Shown: positions 1 to 7,699, counted from the stretch's first letter. The stretch: 12,496 nucleotides of DNA from Candidatus Omnitrophota bacterium (GCA_016206685.1 JACQRB010000045.1:1-12496); one strand, 5' to 3'. Translations and numbers: made by a program. The notes: a model not told the origin generated them from the letters alone.

Positions 1-1
1 C

Positions 2-1510
2 TTCGTGGGCCGTGCGAAACTCACGACCAGCCAGGGCGAGACAGAGGCCCTCATCCTCGAATACGCCGACGGCGACCGGCTCTACGTGCCGATGGACCAG
101 CTGCATCTGGTCCAGAAGTACCTCGGCTTCGGCTCGCGCACCCCGGGGCTGCATAAGCTGGGTGGCGGCGCGTGGGAGCGCCAAAAAATGAGCGCCTATG
201 CCGGCGCCTGGACGTACGCCAAAGAGCTGCTCGTCATCCAGGCCAGGCGCACGATCCTGCCGGGTCATGCGTTTGCCAAGGACCACGAATGGCAGCAGGC
301 CTTCGAGGGCGCTTTTGCCTACCGGGAAACCTCGGATCAGTTGAGCGCCGTGGAGCAGATCAAGCGCGATATGGAACGCCGCCAGCCGATGGACCGGCTC
401 CTGCTGGGCGACGTGGGCTACGGCAAGACGGAGGTGGCGCTGCGGGCCGCCTTCAAGGCCGTGATGGATCACAAGCAGGCGGCCGTGCTGGTGCCGACGA
501 CGGTCCTGGCGTATCAGCATTGCCGGACCTTTCGCGCGCGCATGCGGGATTTTCCCATTCAGGTCGAGATGCTCTCGCGCTTTCAGTCGGAGCGCGAGCA
601 GCGGCACATCGTCGAGGCGCTGAAGGCGGGCGGCTGCGACGTGGTCATCGGCACCCATCGGCTGCTCTCCGGCGACGTGCGCTTCAAGGACCTGGGGCTG
701 CTGATCATTGACGAGGAGCAGCGCTTTGGGGTGCGGGAGAAGGAGCAGCTCAAGCACTGGCGCACCCAGCTGGACGTGCTCGTGCTCTCGGCGACGCCGA
801 TTCCGCGCACCCTGTATTTGGCGCTCATGGGCGCGCGGGAGATGTCGCTGATCGTGACGCCCCCGGAGCATCGCCATCCGGTGGAGACCGTGGTGGCGGA
901 GGAGGACGAGGCGTCGCTGCGCCGATGGATCCTGAAGGAACTCAAGCGCCGGGGCCAGGTGTATCTCGTGCATCCCCGCGTGCACGACATCCATCAGGTG
1001 GCGATGCGCGTGCGCCATCTTGTGCCGGAGGCCCGCATCGGCGTGGGGCACGGCCAACTGCCGGAAGAGGAGCTGGAGCGCACCGTGATCGATTTCATCG
1101 AAGGGCGGCTGGACGTGCTGGTGACGACGACGATCATCGAGTCGGGGATCGATATCCCCAACGCCAACACCCTGATCGTCAACCGCGCGGATCAGTTCGG
1201 CCTGGCGGATCTGTACCAGTTGCGCGGCCGGGTCGGGCGGTTCACCCGCAAGGCCTATGCGTATCTGCTGGTGCCCAAAGGCTCGGTGCTGACGCAGGAG
1301 GCCCGCGAGCGGTTGCGGGCGATTATCCAACACACGGCCTTGGGCTCCGGGTTTAAGATCGCGATGGAGGATCTGAAGCTGCGGGGAGCGGGGAATCTGC
1401 TGGGCGTTGAGCAGCACGGGCACATCACGGCGGTGGGGTTTGATCTCTATTGCCGTCTCTTGCGGGAAGCGGTCGGGCATTTGAAAGGAACTGAAGAACT
1501 GAAGAACTGA
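2..1510 (+). CDS. mfd: Transcription-repair coupling factor Mfd, 3' part, lacking the C-terminal D7 domain
   Basis: Mfd is an ATP-driven dsDNA translocase that displaces stalled RNA polymerase and recruits UvrA for nucleotide excision repair. The 5' end lies outside the window; the frame is open from base 2. The first 60 or so visible residues match the CarD-like RNA-polymerase-interacting domain (YVPMDQLHLV, LHKLGGGAWER). Next comes the RecG-like helicase core: Walker A GDVGYGKTE (visible residues about 136-144), the DEEQ box in LLIIDEEQRFGV, SATPIPRTL, TTIIESGIDIPNANT and QLRGRVGR. The TRG-type segment LRGAGNLLGVEQHGHITAVGFDLYCRLL follows in two halves. The protein then stops after GHLKGTEELKN. 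Known Mfd proteins continue about 150 residues further with the autoinhibitory D7 domain; none is visible here. The last eight residues and the TGA stop are made by an octamer repeat. surA follows seven bases later, a neighbour order also seen in other bacteria. Family identity is certain; functional autoregulation is not. Confidence 0.97.
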   Translation, partial: FVGRAKLTTSQGETEALILEYADGDRLYVPMDQLHLVQKYLGFGSRTPGLHKLGGGAWERQKMSAYAGAWTYAKELLVIQARRTILPGHAFAKDHEWQQAFEGAFAYRETSDQLSAVEQIKRDMERRQPMDRLLLGDVGYGKTEVALRAAFKAVMDHKQAAVLVPTTVLAYQHCRTFRARMRDFPIQVEMLSRFQSEREQRHIVEALKAGGCDVVIGTHRLLSGDVRFKDLGLLIIDEEQRFGVREKEQLKHWRTQLDVLVLSATPIPRTLYLALMGAREMSLIVTPPEHRHPVETVVAEEDEASLRRWILKELKRRGQVYLVHPRVHDIHQVAMRVRHLVPEARIGVGHGQLPEEELERTVIDFIEGRLDVLVTTTIIESGIDIPNANTLIVNRADQFGLADLYQLRGRVGRFTRKAYAYLLVPKGSVLTQEARERLRAIIQHTALGSGFKIAMEDLKLRGAGNLLGVEQHGHITAVGFDLYCRLLREAVGHLKGTEELKN

Positions 1511-1638
1511 AGAACCGATGAATGAAACTAAAGAACCAAAGAACCTAAGAACGGAACCGAAGAACGGAAGAACGCGTTCCTTAGTTTTTCAGTTCTTTCG
1601 TTCTTTCGTTCTTTCGTTCTTCAGTTCTTCAGTTTTCC
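1485..1638. repeat. Inverted repeat built of 8-bp tandem units at the mfd/surA junction
   Basis: The left arm holds AACTGAAG in three perfect tandem copies (1489-1512), then degenerate units of the form NNAAGAAC to about 1573. The right arm (about 1576-1638) holds the complement, with units TTTCGTTC and CTTCAGTT. The centre is the 8-bp palindrome AACGCGTT (1571-1578). The arms can pair into a long imperfect stem-loop. The element covers the last codons and stop of mfd, the short gap and the first 41 codons of surA. The same unit family recurs at 11261-11340. No flanking target duplication could be recognised. It has no T-tract typical of an intrinsic terminator. Confidence 0.85.
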
Positions 1639-2537
1639 TCATCTCCACGCCTACGGCGCTCGCCGGAGCCGCTGACCGGATTGTGGCTGTCGTGAACGAG
1701 GAGATCGTCACGGAGAGCGACGTGCTCTCCCAGATGAGCGCCCTCCTCCGCGATGAGGATCCGCCTGCGGATTCGGCGCAAGCCCGCCAGATGCAGCAGG
1801 CGGTGCTGCAGCGGCTCATTGATGAACGGCTCATCCTCCAGGAGGCCAAACGCCTGGGCCTGACCGTTGGATCGGACGAAGTGGCCGAGCGCTTGCGCGA
1901 CATCCGGGCGCGGTTCGAGCGCGACGAGGAGTATGCGGCCATGCTCAAGGAGTCGGGGCTGACCGAGGAGCAGCTGAAGCTGAAGCTGCGCCAGCAGCTC
2001 CTGGTGCAGAAAGCCATTGACGCGAAAATTCGCTCGCGGGTCCTGGTCAGCCCGGCCGAGCTGACCGGGCCCGATGCTCAGGCATCGGGCCAGGCCGGCG
2101 AGGAGGTCTTGGCCCAGCACCTGCTCATCCGCGTGACCAAGGAACGGCCTGCCGAGCAGGCGTTGGCGATGGCCACCCAACTCCAGGAGCGGCTTCGAAG
2201 CGGGGAATCGTTCGAGGAGCTGGCGCGGACGTATTCCGAAGACCCGCATGCGCAAGACGGAGGGCGCTTGGGCTGGGTGCGCCATGGCGAATTGCTCCCC
2301 GAACTCGACGAAGCGCTCTTTGCCCTGCGAGACGGGGAATGCTCGGCTCCCATCAAGAGTCCGCTGGGCTTCCATCTGGTGAAGCTCCTGGAGCGGCGCA
2401 GTCTCTCCGAGGAGCAAGCCGCCGCTTCCCGACGGGAAGCGGAGCAGCGCTTGTACCAGGACAAATTCGCCAAGGCCATGACGCAGTGGTTGCAGGAGTT
2501 GCGCCGTCGCGCCTACATTGAACTGATGGATGAGTAA
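1518..2537 (+). CDS. surA: SurA-like periplasmic peptidyl-prolyl isomerase (SurA_N plus one parvulin domain)
   Basis: Members of this family are exported chaperones that assist folding of outer-membrane and periplasmic proteins, and the parvulin domain catalyses prolyl cis-trans isomerisation. The mature part opens with GAADRIVAVVNEEIVTESDV (residues 50-69), the classic SurA N-terminal start, followed by the helical SurA_N region to about 175. One parvulin domain covers about 196-294 (LAQHLLIRV, SFEELARTYSEDPHAQDGGRLGW, SPLGFHLVKL). Escherichia coli SurA has two parvulin domains; this one has one. The start at 1518 is chosen because it is the only one that leaves an export signal: a basic n-region, a Phe/Val/Leu/Ser-rich core at about 22-42, and a TPTALA|G cleavage site near residue 49. 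Residues 1-41 are encoded entirely by the octamer inverted repeat. There is no clear Shine-Dalgarno sequence. The gene overlaps pdxA by eight bases. Function is confident; whether the repeat-derived leader really exports the protein is inferred. Confidence 0.92.
   Translation: MNETKEPKNLRTEPKNGRTRSLVFQFFRSFVLSFFSSSVFLISTPTALAGAADRIVAVVNEEIVTESDVLSQMSALLRDEDPPADSAQARQMQQAVLQRLIDERLILQEAKRLGLTVGSDEVAERLRDIRARFERDEEYAAMLKESGLTEEQLKLKLRQQLLVQKAIDAKIRSRVLVSPAELTGPDAQASGQAGEEVLAQHLLIRVTKERPAEQALAMATQLQERLRSGESFEELARTYSEDPHAQDGGRLGWVRHGELLPELDEALFALRDGECSAPIKSPLGFHLVKLLERRSLSEEQAAASRREAEQRLYQDKFAKAMTQWLQELRRRAYIELMDE
2068..2091. repeat. Perfect 10-bp stem hairpin inside the surA linker
   Basis: GGCCCGATGC (2068-2077) and GCATCGGGCC (2082-2091) are perfect reverse complements separated by the tetraloop TCAG. 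It encodes the Gly/Ala/Gln-rich linker between SurA_N and the parvulin domain (around residues 184-192), a stretch where insertions are easily tolerated. It may be a small palindromic insertion or a chance GC-rich palindrome. Confidence 0.6.
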
Positions 2538-3543
2538 CTCACCCAAGCCGCCCGTGCGGTTCCGGTTGGTGATCACGGCCGGCGATCCGTGTGGGGTGGG
2601 TCCTGAGGTGATCCTGAAAGCGCTGGCCGGCGGCGGTCGGCCGTCGGTCCCTCTCCTCGTCATCGGCGATCTGGCGGTCTTCGAGGAGACGGCCAGGCGC
2701 GCGAAGCTGCCGTTGCCGCGGTGGCGCCTCGCTTCCTCACCGGCGCACGCGGCTGGCGTCGCCCACCAGCTTGTCTTTCTTGATCTGGGACACCGTTGGC
2801 GGTTCGTGCCGGGGCGCCCGTCGGCGCGCGCGGGCGAAGCGGCGGCGGCGTATCTGGATGCGGCCATCGCGCTGCTGCGGCGCGGATGGGCCAATGGATT
2901 GGTCACCGCGCCGGTGACGAAGTGGGCGATCGAGCGCTCGCGCGGCCGCTTCGAGGGACAGACCGAATATCTGGCCCGCGCGCTGCACACCCCGCGCGTG
3001 CTGATGATGTTTGTCTCGGACCGCCTGCGCGTCGCCTTGCTGACCCGGCATGTGGCGCTTCGCGAGGTGCCGCGGCGCCTCACCCAGGCGCGCGTGCGCG
3101 AGGCAATCGTGCTGGCGGCCGAAGGGCTGCGGCGGCACTTCGGGATCCGGCATCCGCGCCTGGCCGTCTGCGGCCTGAACCCGCATGCGGGCGAGGCGGG
3201 GCTGTTTGGCAGCGAGGAACGCCGGGTGTTGGCGCCGGCGCTTGAGGCCTGCCGGCGGCGCGGGATCCGCATCGAGGGGCCGTTTGCCGCCGACGGGTTC
3301 TTTGCCGGACCACGGGACTATGATGCCGTGCTGTGCGGCTATCACGACCAGGGCCTGATCCCGTTTAAGCTCCTCAGCCGGGATCGCGGGTGTCAACTGA
3401 CCGTGGGTCTGCCGGTGGTGCGCACCTCGCCGGATCACGGCAGCGCCCTGGATATCGCCGGGCAGGGACGCGCTCATCCCGGCTCCATGCGCTACGCCCT
3501 CCGCCTAGCGGCAACACTCCTGTCGCGAGTCCATAGTCGATAG
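2530..3543 (+). CDS. pdxA: 4-hydroxythreonine-4-phosphate dehydrogenase PdxA
   Basis: PdxA oxidises 4-phosphohydroxy-L-threonine with NAD(P), and the product decarboxylates to 3-amino-1-hydroxyacetone phosphate, which PdxJ uses to make pyridoxine 5'-phosphate. It is cytoplasmic. Family motifs run in order: ITAGDPCGVGPEVILKAL (residues 15-32), GLVTAPVTK (123-131), GQTEYLA (143-149), VSDRLRVALLTRHVALREVP (162-181), VCGLNPHAGEAGLFG (213-227), LCGYHDQGLIPFK (268-280) and RTSPDHGSALDIAGQGRA (298-315). The likely metal-binding histidines are H174, H219 and H272. Residue 144 is Gln where the family usually has His in the G-H-T-E motif. Length, 337 residues, is normal. The start overlaps the surA stop as ATGAGTAA. 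The last residues (VHSR) and the TAG stop come from the heptamer inverted repeat at 3528-3602, so the original C-terminus may have been slightly different. Confidence 0.96.
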   Translation: MSNSPKPPVRFRLVITAGDPCGVGPEVILKALAGGGRPSVPLLVIGDLAVFEETARRAKLPLPRWRLASSPAHAAGVAHQLVFLDLGHRWRFVPGRPSARAGEAAAAYLDAAIALLRRGWANGLVTAPVTKWAIERSRGRFEGQTEYLARALHTPRVLMMFVSDRLRVALLTRHVALREVPRRLTQARVREAIVLAAEGLRRHFGIRHPRLAVCGLNPHAGEAGLFGSEERRVLAPALEACRRRGIRIEGPFAADGFFAGPRDYDAVLCGYHDQGLIPFKLLSRDRGCQLTVGLPVVRTSPDHGSALDIAGQGRAHPGSMRYALRLAATLLSRVHSR

Positions 3544-3602
3544 TCCATGGTCCATAGACAAACCTTCTCTGACTATGGACTATGGTCTATGGACTATGGA
3601 CT
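3528..3602. repeat. Inverted repeat built of 7-bp tandem units at the pdxA/rsmA junction
   Basis: The left arm 3528-3557 is built from GTCCATA-type heptamers and the right arm 3573-3602 from the complement TATGGAC. The 30-base arms pair at 27 of 30 positions around a 15-base loop (3558-3572). The left arm encodes the last codons and stop of pdxA (TAG at 3541-3543). The right arm carries ATG every seven bases (3575, 3582, 3589, 3596), which therefore cycle through the reading frames; 3575 and 3596 are in frame with rsmA. There is no T-tract, so an intrinsic terminator is unlikely. No target duplication was recognised. Confidence 0.88.
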
Positions 3603-3607
3603 TTCTC

Positions 3608-4450
3608 ATGCACACTAAATCTGAACTCCTTGAGCTCCTGCGCGCAGACGGCATCCGGCTCACCAAGCGGCTCGGGCAGCATTATCTCGTTGATCCCAAC
3701 GTATGCCGGAAACTCGTCAGCCTCTGTGAGTTCTCGTCTGAGGATACCGTCATCGAAATCGGCGCAGGGCTGGGCGCGCTCACGGATCTGCTGGCCGCGC
3801 GAGCCAAGCGGGTGGTGGCGGTCGAGGTGGACCGGGCGGTCAGCGAGAGCCTCAGGCGTCGCCTGGCGCCTCTGTCCACGGTCGAGGTGCTCTGCCAGGA
3901 TATCCTGGAGTTTCCCTGGCCTTTGTACCGAGGCGGCAAGGTGGTCGGGGCGATTCCGTACCACCTCACCTCGCCGATCCTCGTCAGCCTCTGCGAGCAA
4001 GCGCCAGAGATTCCCATGGCGTGGCTGGGGATCCAACACGAGGTGGCCCGGCGCCTCTGCGCCGCCCCCGGCTCAAAGGCCTATGGGCGGCTGACGGTGC
4101 TGGTGCAATACCGGTTCGCGGTGAGCCGTCTTGCCAGGATTCCGCGCAGCGCCTTCTTCCCGCAGCCGGAGGTGGATTCGGCCTGGGTGCGGCTGGTCGC
4201 GCATCCGAGCCCGCCGGTGGCCGTGGACGATGAGGCGCTGTTGTTCGACGTGGTGCGCGCGGCGTTTTCCCAGCGGCGCAAAACACTGGCCAACTGCCTC
4301 CTCCAGCTCCGCGCGCCGCGGCTGACGCGCTCACAGGCCCTGAGGCTGATCCGAGAGGCCGGCTTGGCAGCCGGCGTTCGAGGAGAGGCGCTCCCGCTTG
4401 AGGCGTTTGCGCGCGTGACCAACCATCTGCGCCGCAAGCCGTTGCGTTGA
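3608..4450 (+). CDS. rsmA: 16S rRNA adenine N6,N6-dimethyltransferase RsmA (KsgA)
   Basis: RsmA uses S-adenosylmethionine to dimethylate two adjacent adenines in the 3'-terminal hairpin of 16S rRNA late in 30S assembly. Visible motifs are RLGQHYLVDP (residues 21-30), the SAM-binding VIEIGAGLGALT (48-59), VVAVEVDR (69-76), QDIL (97-100), GAIPYHLTSPIL (114-125), FFPQPEVDSAWVRL and AFSQRRKTL. The 280-residue length is typical. The family's catalytic motif reads N-[LI]-P-[YF]; here position 115 is Ala (codon GCG), so the conserved Asn is missing while IPY is intact. I chose ATG 3608 because it begins just outside the heptamer repeat and gives a normal N-terminus. In-frame ATGs at 3596 and 3575 inside the repeat would add MDFL or an 11-residue leader. 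None of the three has a Shine-Dalgarno sequence. Family assignment is firm; the start is uncertain. Confidence 0.93.
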   Translation: MHTKSELLELLRADGIRLTKRLGQHYLVDPNVCRKLVSLCEFSSEDTVIEIGAGLGALTDLLAARAKRVVAVEVDRAVSESLRRRLAPLSTVEVLCQDILEFPWPLYRGGKVVGAIPYHLTSPILVSLCEQAPEIPMAWLGIQHEVARRLCAAPGSKAYGRLTVLVQYRFAVSRLARIPRSAFFPQPEVDSAWVRLVAHPSPPVAVDDEALLFDVVRAAFSQRRKTLANCLLQLRAPRLTRSQALRLIREAGLAAGVRGEALPLEAFARVTNHLRRKPLR

Positions 4451-4495
4451 CTTTGAAGGAGCCGTGTGATACATTCGACACGGATCCCGACGACC

Positions 4496-4786
4496 ATGGC
4501 GATTGTCAGTACTCAAGACGTTCGACAGGTGGCCCTGCTGGCGCGCCTTGCGCTCCACGATGACGAGCTGAAGAAGCTCGCCGCGCAGCTTGATGAGATC
4601 CTCGAGTATGTGCGCCAGCTGCAAGCCGTCTCGACCGACGGGGTGGAGCCGACCAGCCATGTGCTGCCGCTGGCCGACGTCACGCGTCCGGATCAGCGCC
4701 TGCCCAGCTTACCTCCCGAAGAGGCCTTGACGCTGGCCCCGGCCCGACACGGGCACCTGGTCAAGGTTCCCAAAGTGATTGACTAG
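4496..4786 (+). CDS. gatC: Asp/Glu-tRNA(Asn/Gln) amidotransferase subunit C
   Basis: GatC is the small subunit that clamps around GatA and stabilises the GatCAB complex, which converts mischarged Glu-tRNA(Gln) and Asp-tRNA(Asn) to the correct amide. The sequence fits the family throughout: DVRQVALLARLAL near the start, QLDEILEYVRQL, VEPTSHVLPL, the arginine of DVTRPDQ, and the ending HLVKVPKVID. ATG 4496 gives 96 residues and places the VALLARL helix at the usual distance from the start. A GTG at 4466 has a strong GAAGGAG (4455-4461) four bases upstream and would add ten residues (MIHSTRIPTT), so the true start could be there. gatA and gatB follow immediately, as expected for a gatCAB operon. 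Confidence 0.93.
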   Translation: MAIVSTQDVRQVALLARLALHDDELKKLAAQLDEILEYVRQLQAVSTDGVEPTSHVLPLADVTRPDQRLPSLPPEEALTLAPARHGHLVKVPKVID

Positions 4787-4797
4787 CCTCTTTGCAG

Positions 4798-6276
4798 ATG
4801 GACCGTCTGTGCACGCGCACGATTCACGAATTGCGCTCGCTCATGGACCAGGGGGCGTGCGAGCCCCGGGCGCTGCTTCAGGAGCTGCTGGAGCAGGTCG
4901 AGCGTCTCAACCCGACGCTGCACGCCTACGTCACGGTGGATGCCGGGCGGCTGATGCGGCAATTGGAGCAGCGTCTGCGGCAGGGGCCTCGGGGCAAGCT
5001 CTTCGGCATTCCCATCACGGTCAAAGATAATCTCTGCGTCCAGGGCGAGGAGACGACCTGCGCCTCGCGCATCCTGCGCCACTTTCGCCCGCCCTACACC
5101 GCCAGCGCCATCGAGCGCCTCACTCAGGAGGGCGCGATCATCGTGCCCCGCGCGAACATGGATGAGTTCGCCTTCGGATCCTCGACGGAAAGCTCCGCGT
5201 ACGGCGTGACCAGGAATCCGTGGGACCTGGAGCGCGTGCCGGGCGGCTCAAGCGGCGGCTCAGCCTGCGCGGTGGCGGCCGATGCGGCCATCGCGGCGCT
5301 GGGCACGGACACCGGGGGCTCGATCCGCCAGCCGGCCGCCTTCTGCGGGGTGGTGGGGCTGAAACCCACGTACGGCCGCGTCTCCCGCTACGGGTTGATC
5401 GCGTTCGCCTCCTCGCTCGACGTCATCGGGCCGATCACGAAGGACGTGCGCGACTGCGCGCTGCTGTTGTCCGTCATCGCGGGGCATGATCCGAAGGATT
5501 CCACCTGCGCGCCGGTCGAGGTGCCGGATTACGTCGCGGCCCTGCAGCGGCCGGTGAAGGGCTTGCGCTTCGGGGTGCCGAAAGAGTATCTCATCGAAGA
5601 GGGGATCGCGCCGGACGTGAAAGCCGCCCTCGAGGCCTCCTGCGGCGCGCTGGAACGGCTGGGGATGCGGCGCGTGTCCGTCAGCCTGCCGCATACCTCG
5701 TATGCGGTGGCGGCCTACTATGTCGTGGCGACGGCCGAGGCGAGCTCCAACCTGGCGCGCTACGACGGCGTCCAGTACGGCGCCCGGGCGGCGACGGACG
5801 GCGGCTCGCTGCTGGACATGTATCAGCGCACGCGGGCGGACGGGTTCGGCACGGAGGCCAAGCGCCGGATCATCCTCGGCACGTATGTGCTCTCGCGCGG
5901 GTACTACGACGCCTATTACCTGAAAGGGCTGAAGGTGCGCACGCTCATCAAGCGGGATTTTGACGAGGCCCTCGCGTCCTGCGACGTCCTGATCTGCCCG
6001 ACGTCGCCGACGGCCGCATTCCGGATCGGGGAGAAGCTGGACAACCCCCTGCAGATGTACCTGTCCGATATCTTCACCATCTCGGCGAATCTCGCCGGGA
6101 TCCCGGCGCTGTCCATGCCGTGCGGCTTCACGGCGAAGGGGCTGCCGATCGGGATGCAGCTCTTGGCCGGGCCGTTTCGCGAGGAGGTCCTGCTGCAGGT
6201 CGCCTCCGCGTACGAGCAGGCGACCGAGTGGCATCGCCGCAAACCGGAAATCAGATCATGCAGTACGAGTCGGTGA
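4798..6276 (+). CDS. gatA: Asp/Glu-tRNA(Asn/Gln) amidotransferase subunit A
   Basis: GatA is the glutaminase of GatCAB: it releases ammonia from glutamine and channels it to GatB. It belongs to the amidase-signature family. The catalytic Ser-cisSer-Lys triad can be placed at K76 (GIPITVKDNL), S151 (PGGSSGGSA) and S175 (GTDTGGSIRQPA), close to the positions in characterised GatA proteins. GLKPTYGRVSRYGL, SSLDVIGPIT and the C-terminal NLAGIPALSMPCGF and LPIGMQLLAGPF segments confirm the subfamily. In SSLDxIGP the residue is Val where Gln is most common. ATG 4798 gives 492 residues; an in-frame TTG at 4792 would add two. No Shine-Dalgarno sequence is evident. The 3' end overlaps gatB by 19 bases, which suggests translational coupling. 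Confidence 0.97.
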   Translation: MDRLCTRTIHELRSLMDQGACEPRALLQELLEQVERLNPTLHAYVTVDAGRLMRQLEQRLRQGPRGKLFGIPITVKDNLCVQGEETTCASRILRHFRPPYTASAIERLTQEGAIIVPRANMDEFAFGSSTESSAYGVTRNPWDLERVPGGSSGGSACAVAADAAIAALGTDTGGSIRQPAAFCGVVGLKPTYGRVSRYGLIAFASSLDVIGPITKDVRDCALLLSVIAGHDPKDSTCAPVEVPDYVAALQRPVKGLRFGVPKEYLIEEGIAPDVKAALEASCGALERLGMRRVSVSLPHTSYAVAAYYVVATAEASSNLARYDGVQYGARAATDGGSLLDMYQRTRADGFGTEAKRRIILGTYVLSRGYYDAYYLKGLKVRTLIKRDFDEALASCDVLICPTSPTAAFRIGEKLDNPLQMYLSDIFTISANLAGIPALSMPCGFTAKGLPIGMQLLAGPFREEVLLQVASAYEQATEWHRRKPEIRSCSTSR

Positions 6277-7699
6277 TCGGATTGGAAGTGCACCTGCAGC
6301 TCAACACGGACTCCAAGTTGTTTTGCGGCTGCTCCACCACGTTCGGGGCCGCGCCGAACCACCAGACCTGCCCGGTGTGCCTGGGGCTGCCCGGGGTGCT
6401 GCCGGTCCTCAACCATCGGGCGTTTGAATGGGGCATCAAGGCGGCGCTGGCGTTCGACTGCCGGCTTGCGCAGGTGATGAAGTTCGATCGCAAGCAGTAC
6501 TTCTATCCGGATCTGCCAAAGAACTACCAGATCTCGCAGTACGATCAGCCGCTCGCCCAGCACGGACACCTGGATATCACGATTGAGGGAGCCTCCAGGC
6601 GCATCCGTATCACCCGCATCCATATGGAAGAAGACGCCGGCAAGCTCTTGCACGATCCTCAAGCCCCCTGGAGCTATGTCGATTTCAACCGGACAGGCAT
6701 CCCGCTCCTGGAAATTGTCAGCGAGCCGGACCTGCGCTCACCCGACGAGGCGTCTGCGTATCTGCTCGAGTTGAAAGCGGTCTTGGAGTACCTGGACGTC
6801 TCCACCTGCGACATGGAAAATGGCAGCCTGCGCTGCGATACGAACATCTCGCTGCGCAAGCGCGGCGAGGCCCTCGGCGTGAAAGTGGAGATCAAGAATC
6901 TCAACTCCTTCAAGGCCGTCAAAGCGGCGCTGGTCTATGAGATCGCGCGCCAGGCCAAGCGGCTGGATGCCGGCGAGCGCATCGCGCAGGAAACCCGGCT
7001 GTGGAACGCCAAGGCCGAGCAGACCGAGACGATGCGCTCGAAAGAAGCGGCCTCGGATTACCGCTACTTTCCGGAGCCGGATCTGGTCCCCTTCACGATT
7101 CAGCCGCGCCTGCGCGAGGCCGTCGCCGCGCAGTTACCGCCGTTGCCCGCGCAGCGCCGGGTGCGTCTGATGGACGCCTACGGCCTTTCGGCGTACGATG
7201 CGCAGGTGCTCACCCAGCATCGCCGGCTGGCCGAGTTGTTCGAGGGGGCGATCGCGCAAGGCGCCAAGCCGAAGCCCCTCGCGAACTGGATCATGGGAGA
7301 GCTGCTGGCGTACCTCAACGCGCGCGGCCAGGAGCCTTCAGGCGTGACGCTGCGGCCGGAGTGGCTGGTCCACCTGCTTGAGGCGATTGACGCGGGGACC
7401 ATTTCCGGCAAGATGGCCAAGGAGTTGTTTGTGGAGTCCCTCGAGCGGCAGGTGGATCCGGCGCAGGTCATCCGCGAAAACAATCTGCGGCAGATCGTCG
7501 ATCACGGACAGCTCGATCGGTTGGCGGAGGAGGTCATCGCCGGCTTCCAGAAATCCGTGGAGGACTATCGCAAGGGGAAGGCGAATGCGCTGATGTTTTT
7601 AGTCGGCAAGTGCATGGAGCGGTCCAACGGCAAGGCGAATCCCACGCAGATGGCCGACGTCCTGAAGCGCAAGTTGAACCAGGGTAAGGAGGCAGTCAC

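Noticed and set aside
1629..3272. Long minus-strand open frame (547 codons) opposite surA and pdxA
   Set aside because: It lies opposite two clearly recognisable genes, shows no family motif and has the Arg/Pro/Ser-rich composition expected from the complement of GC-rich codons.
3528..3602. Intrinsic terminator between pdxA and rsmA
   Set aside because: The stem is AT/GC mixed and built of heptamers, and no T-run follows the right arm; tight packing of the genes argues for read-through.
4463..4484. Short hairpin around CGTGT...ACACG before gatC
   Set aside because: Only five base pairs around a ten-base loop; too weak to claim as a regulatory structure.
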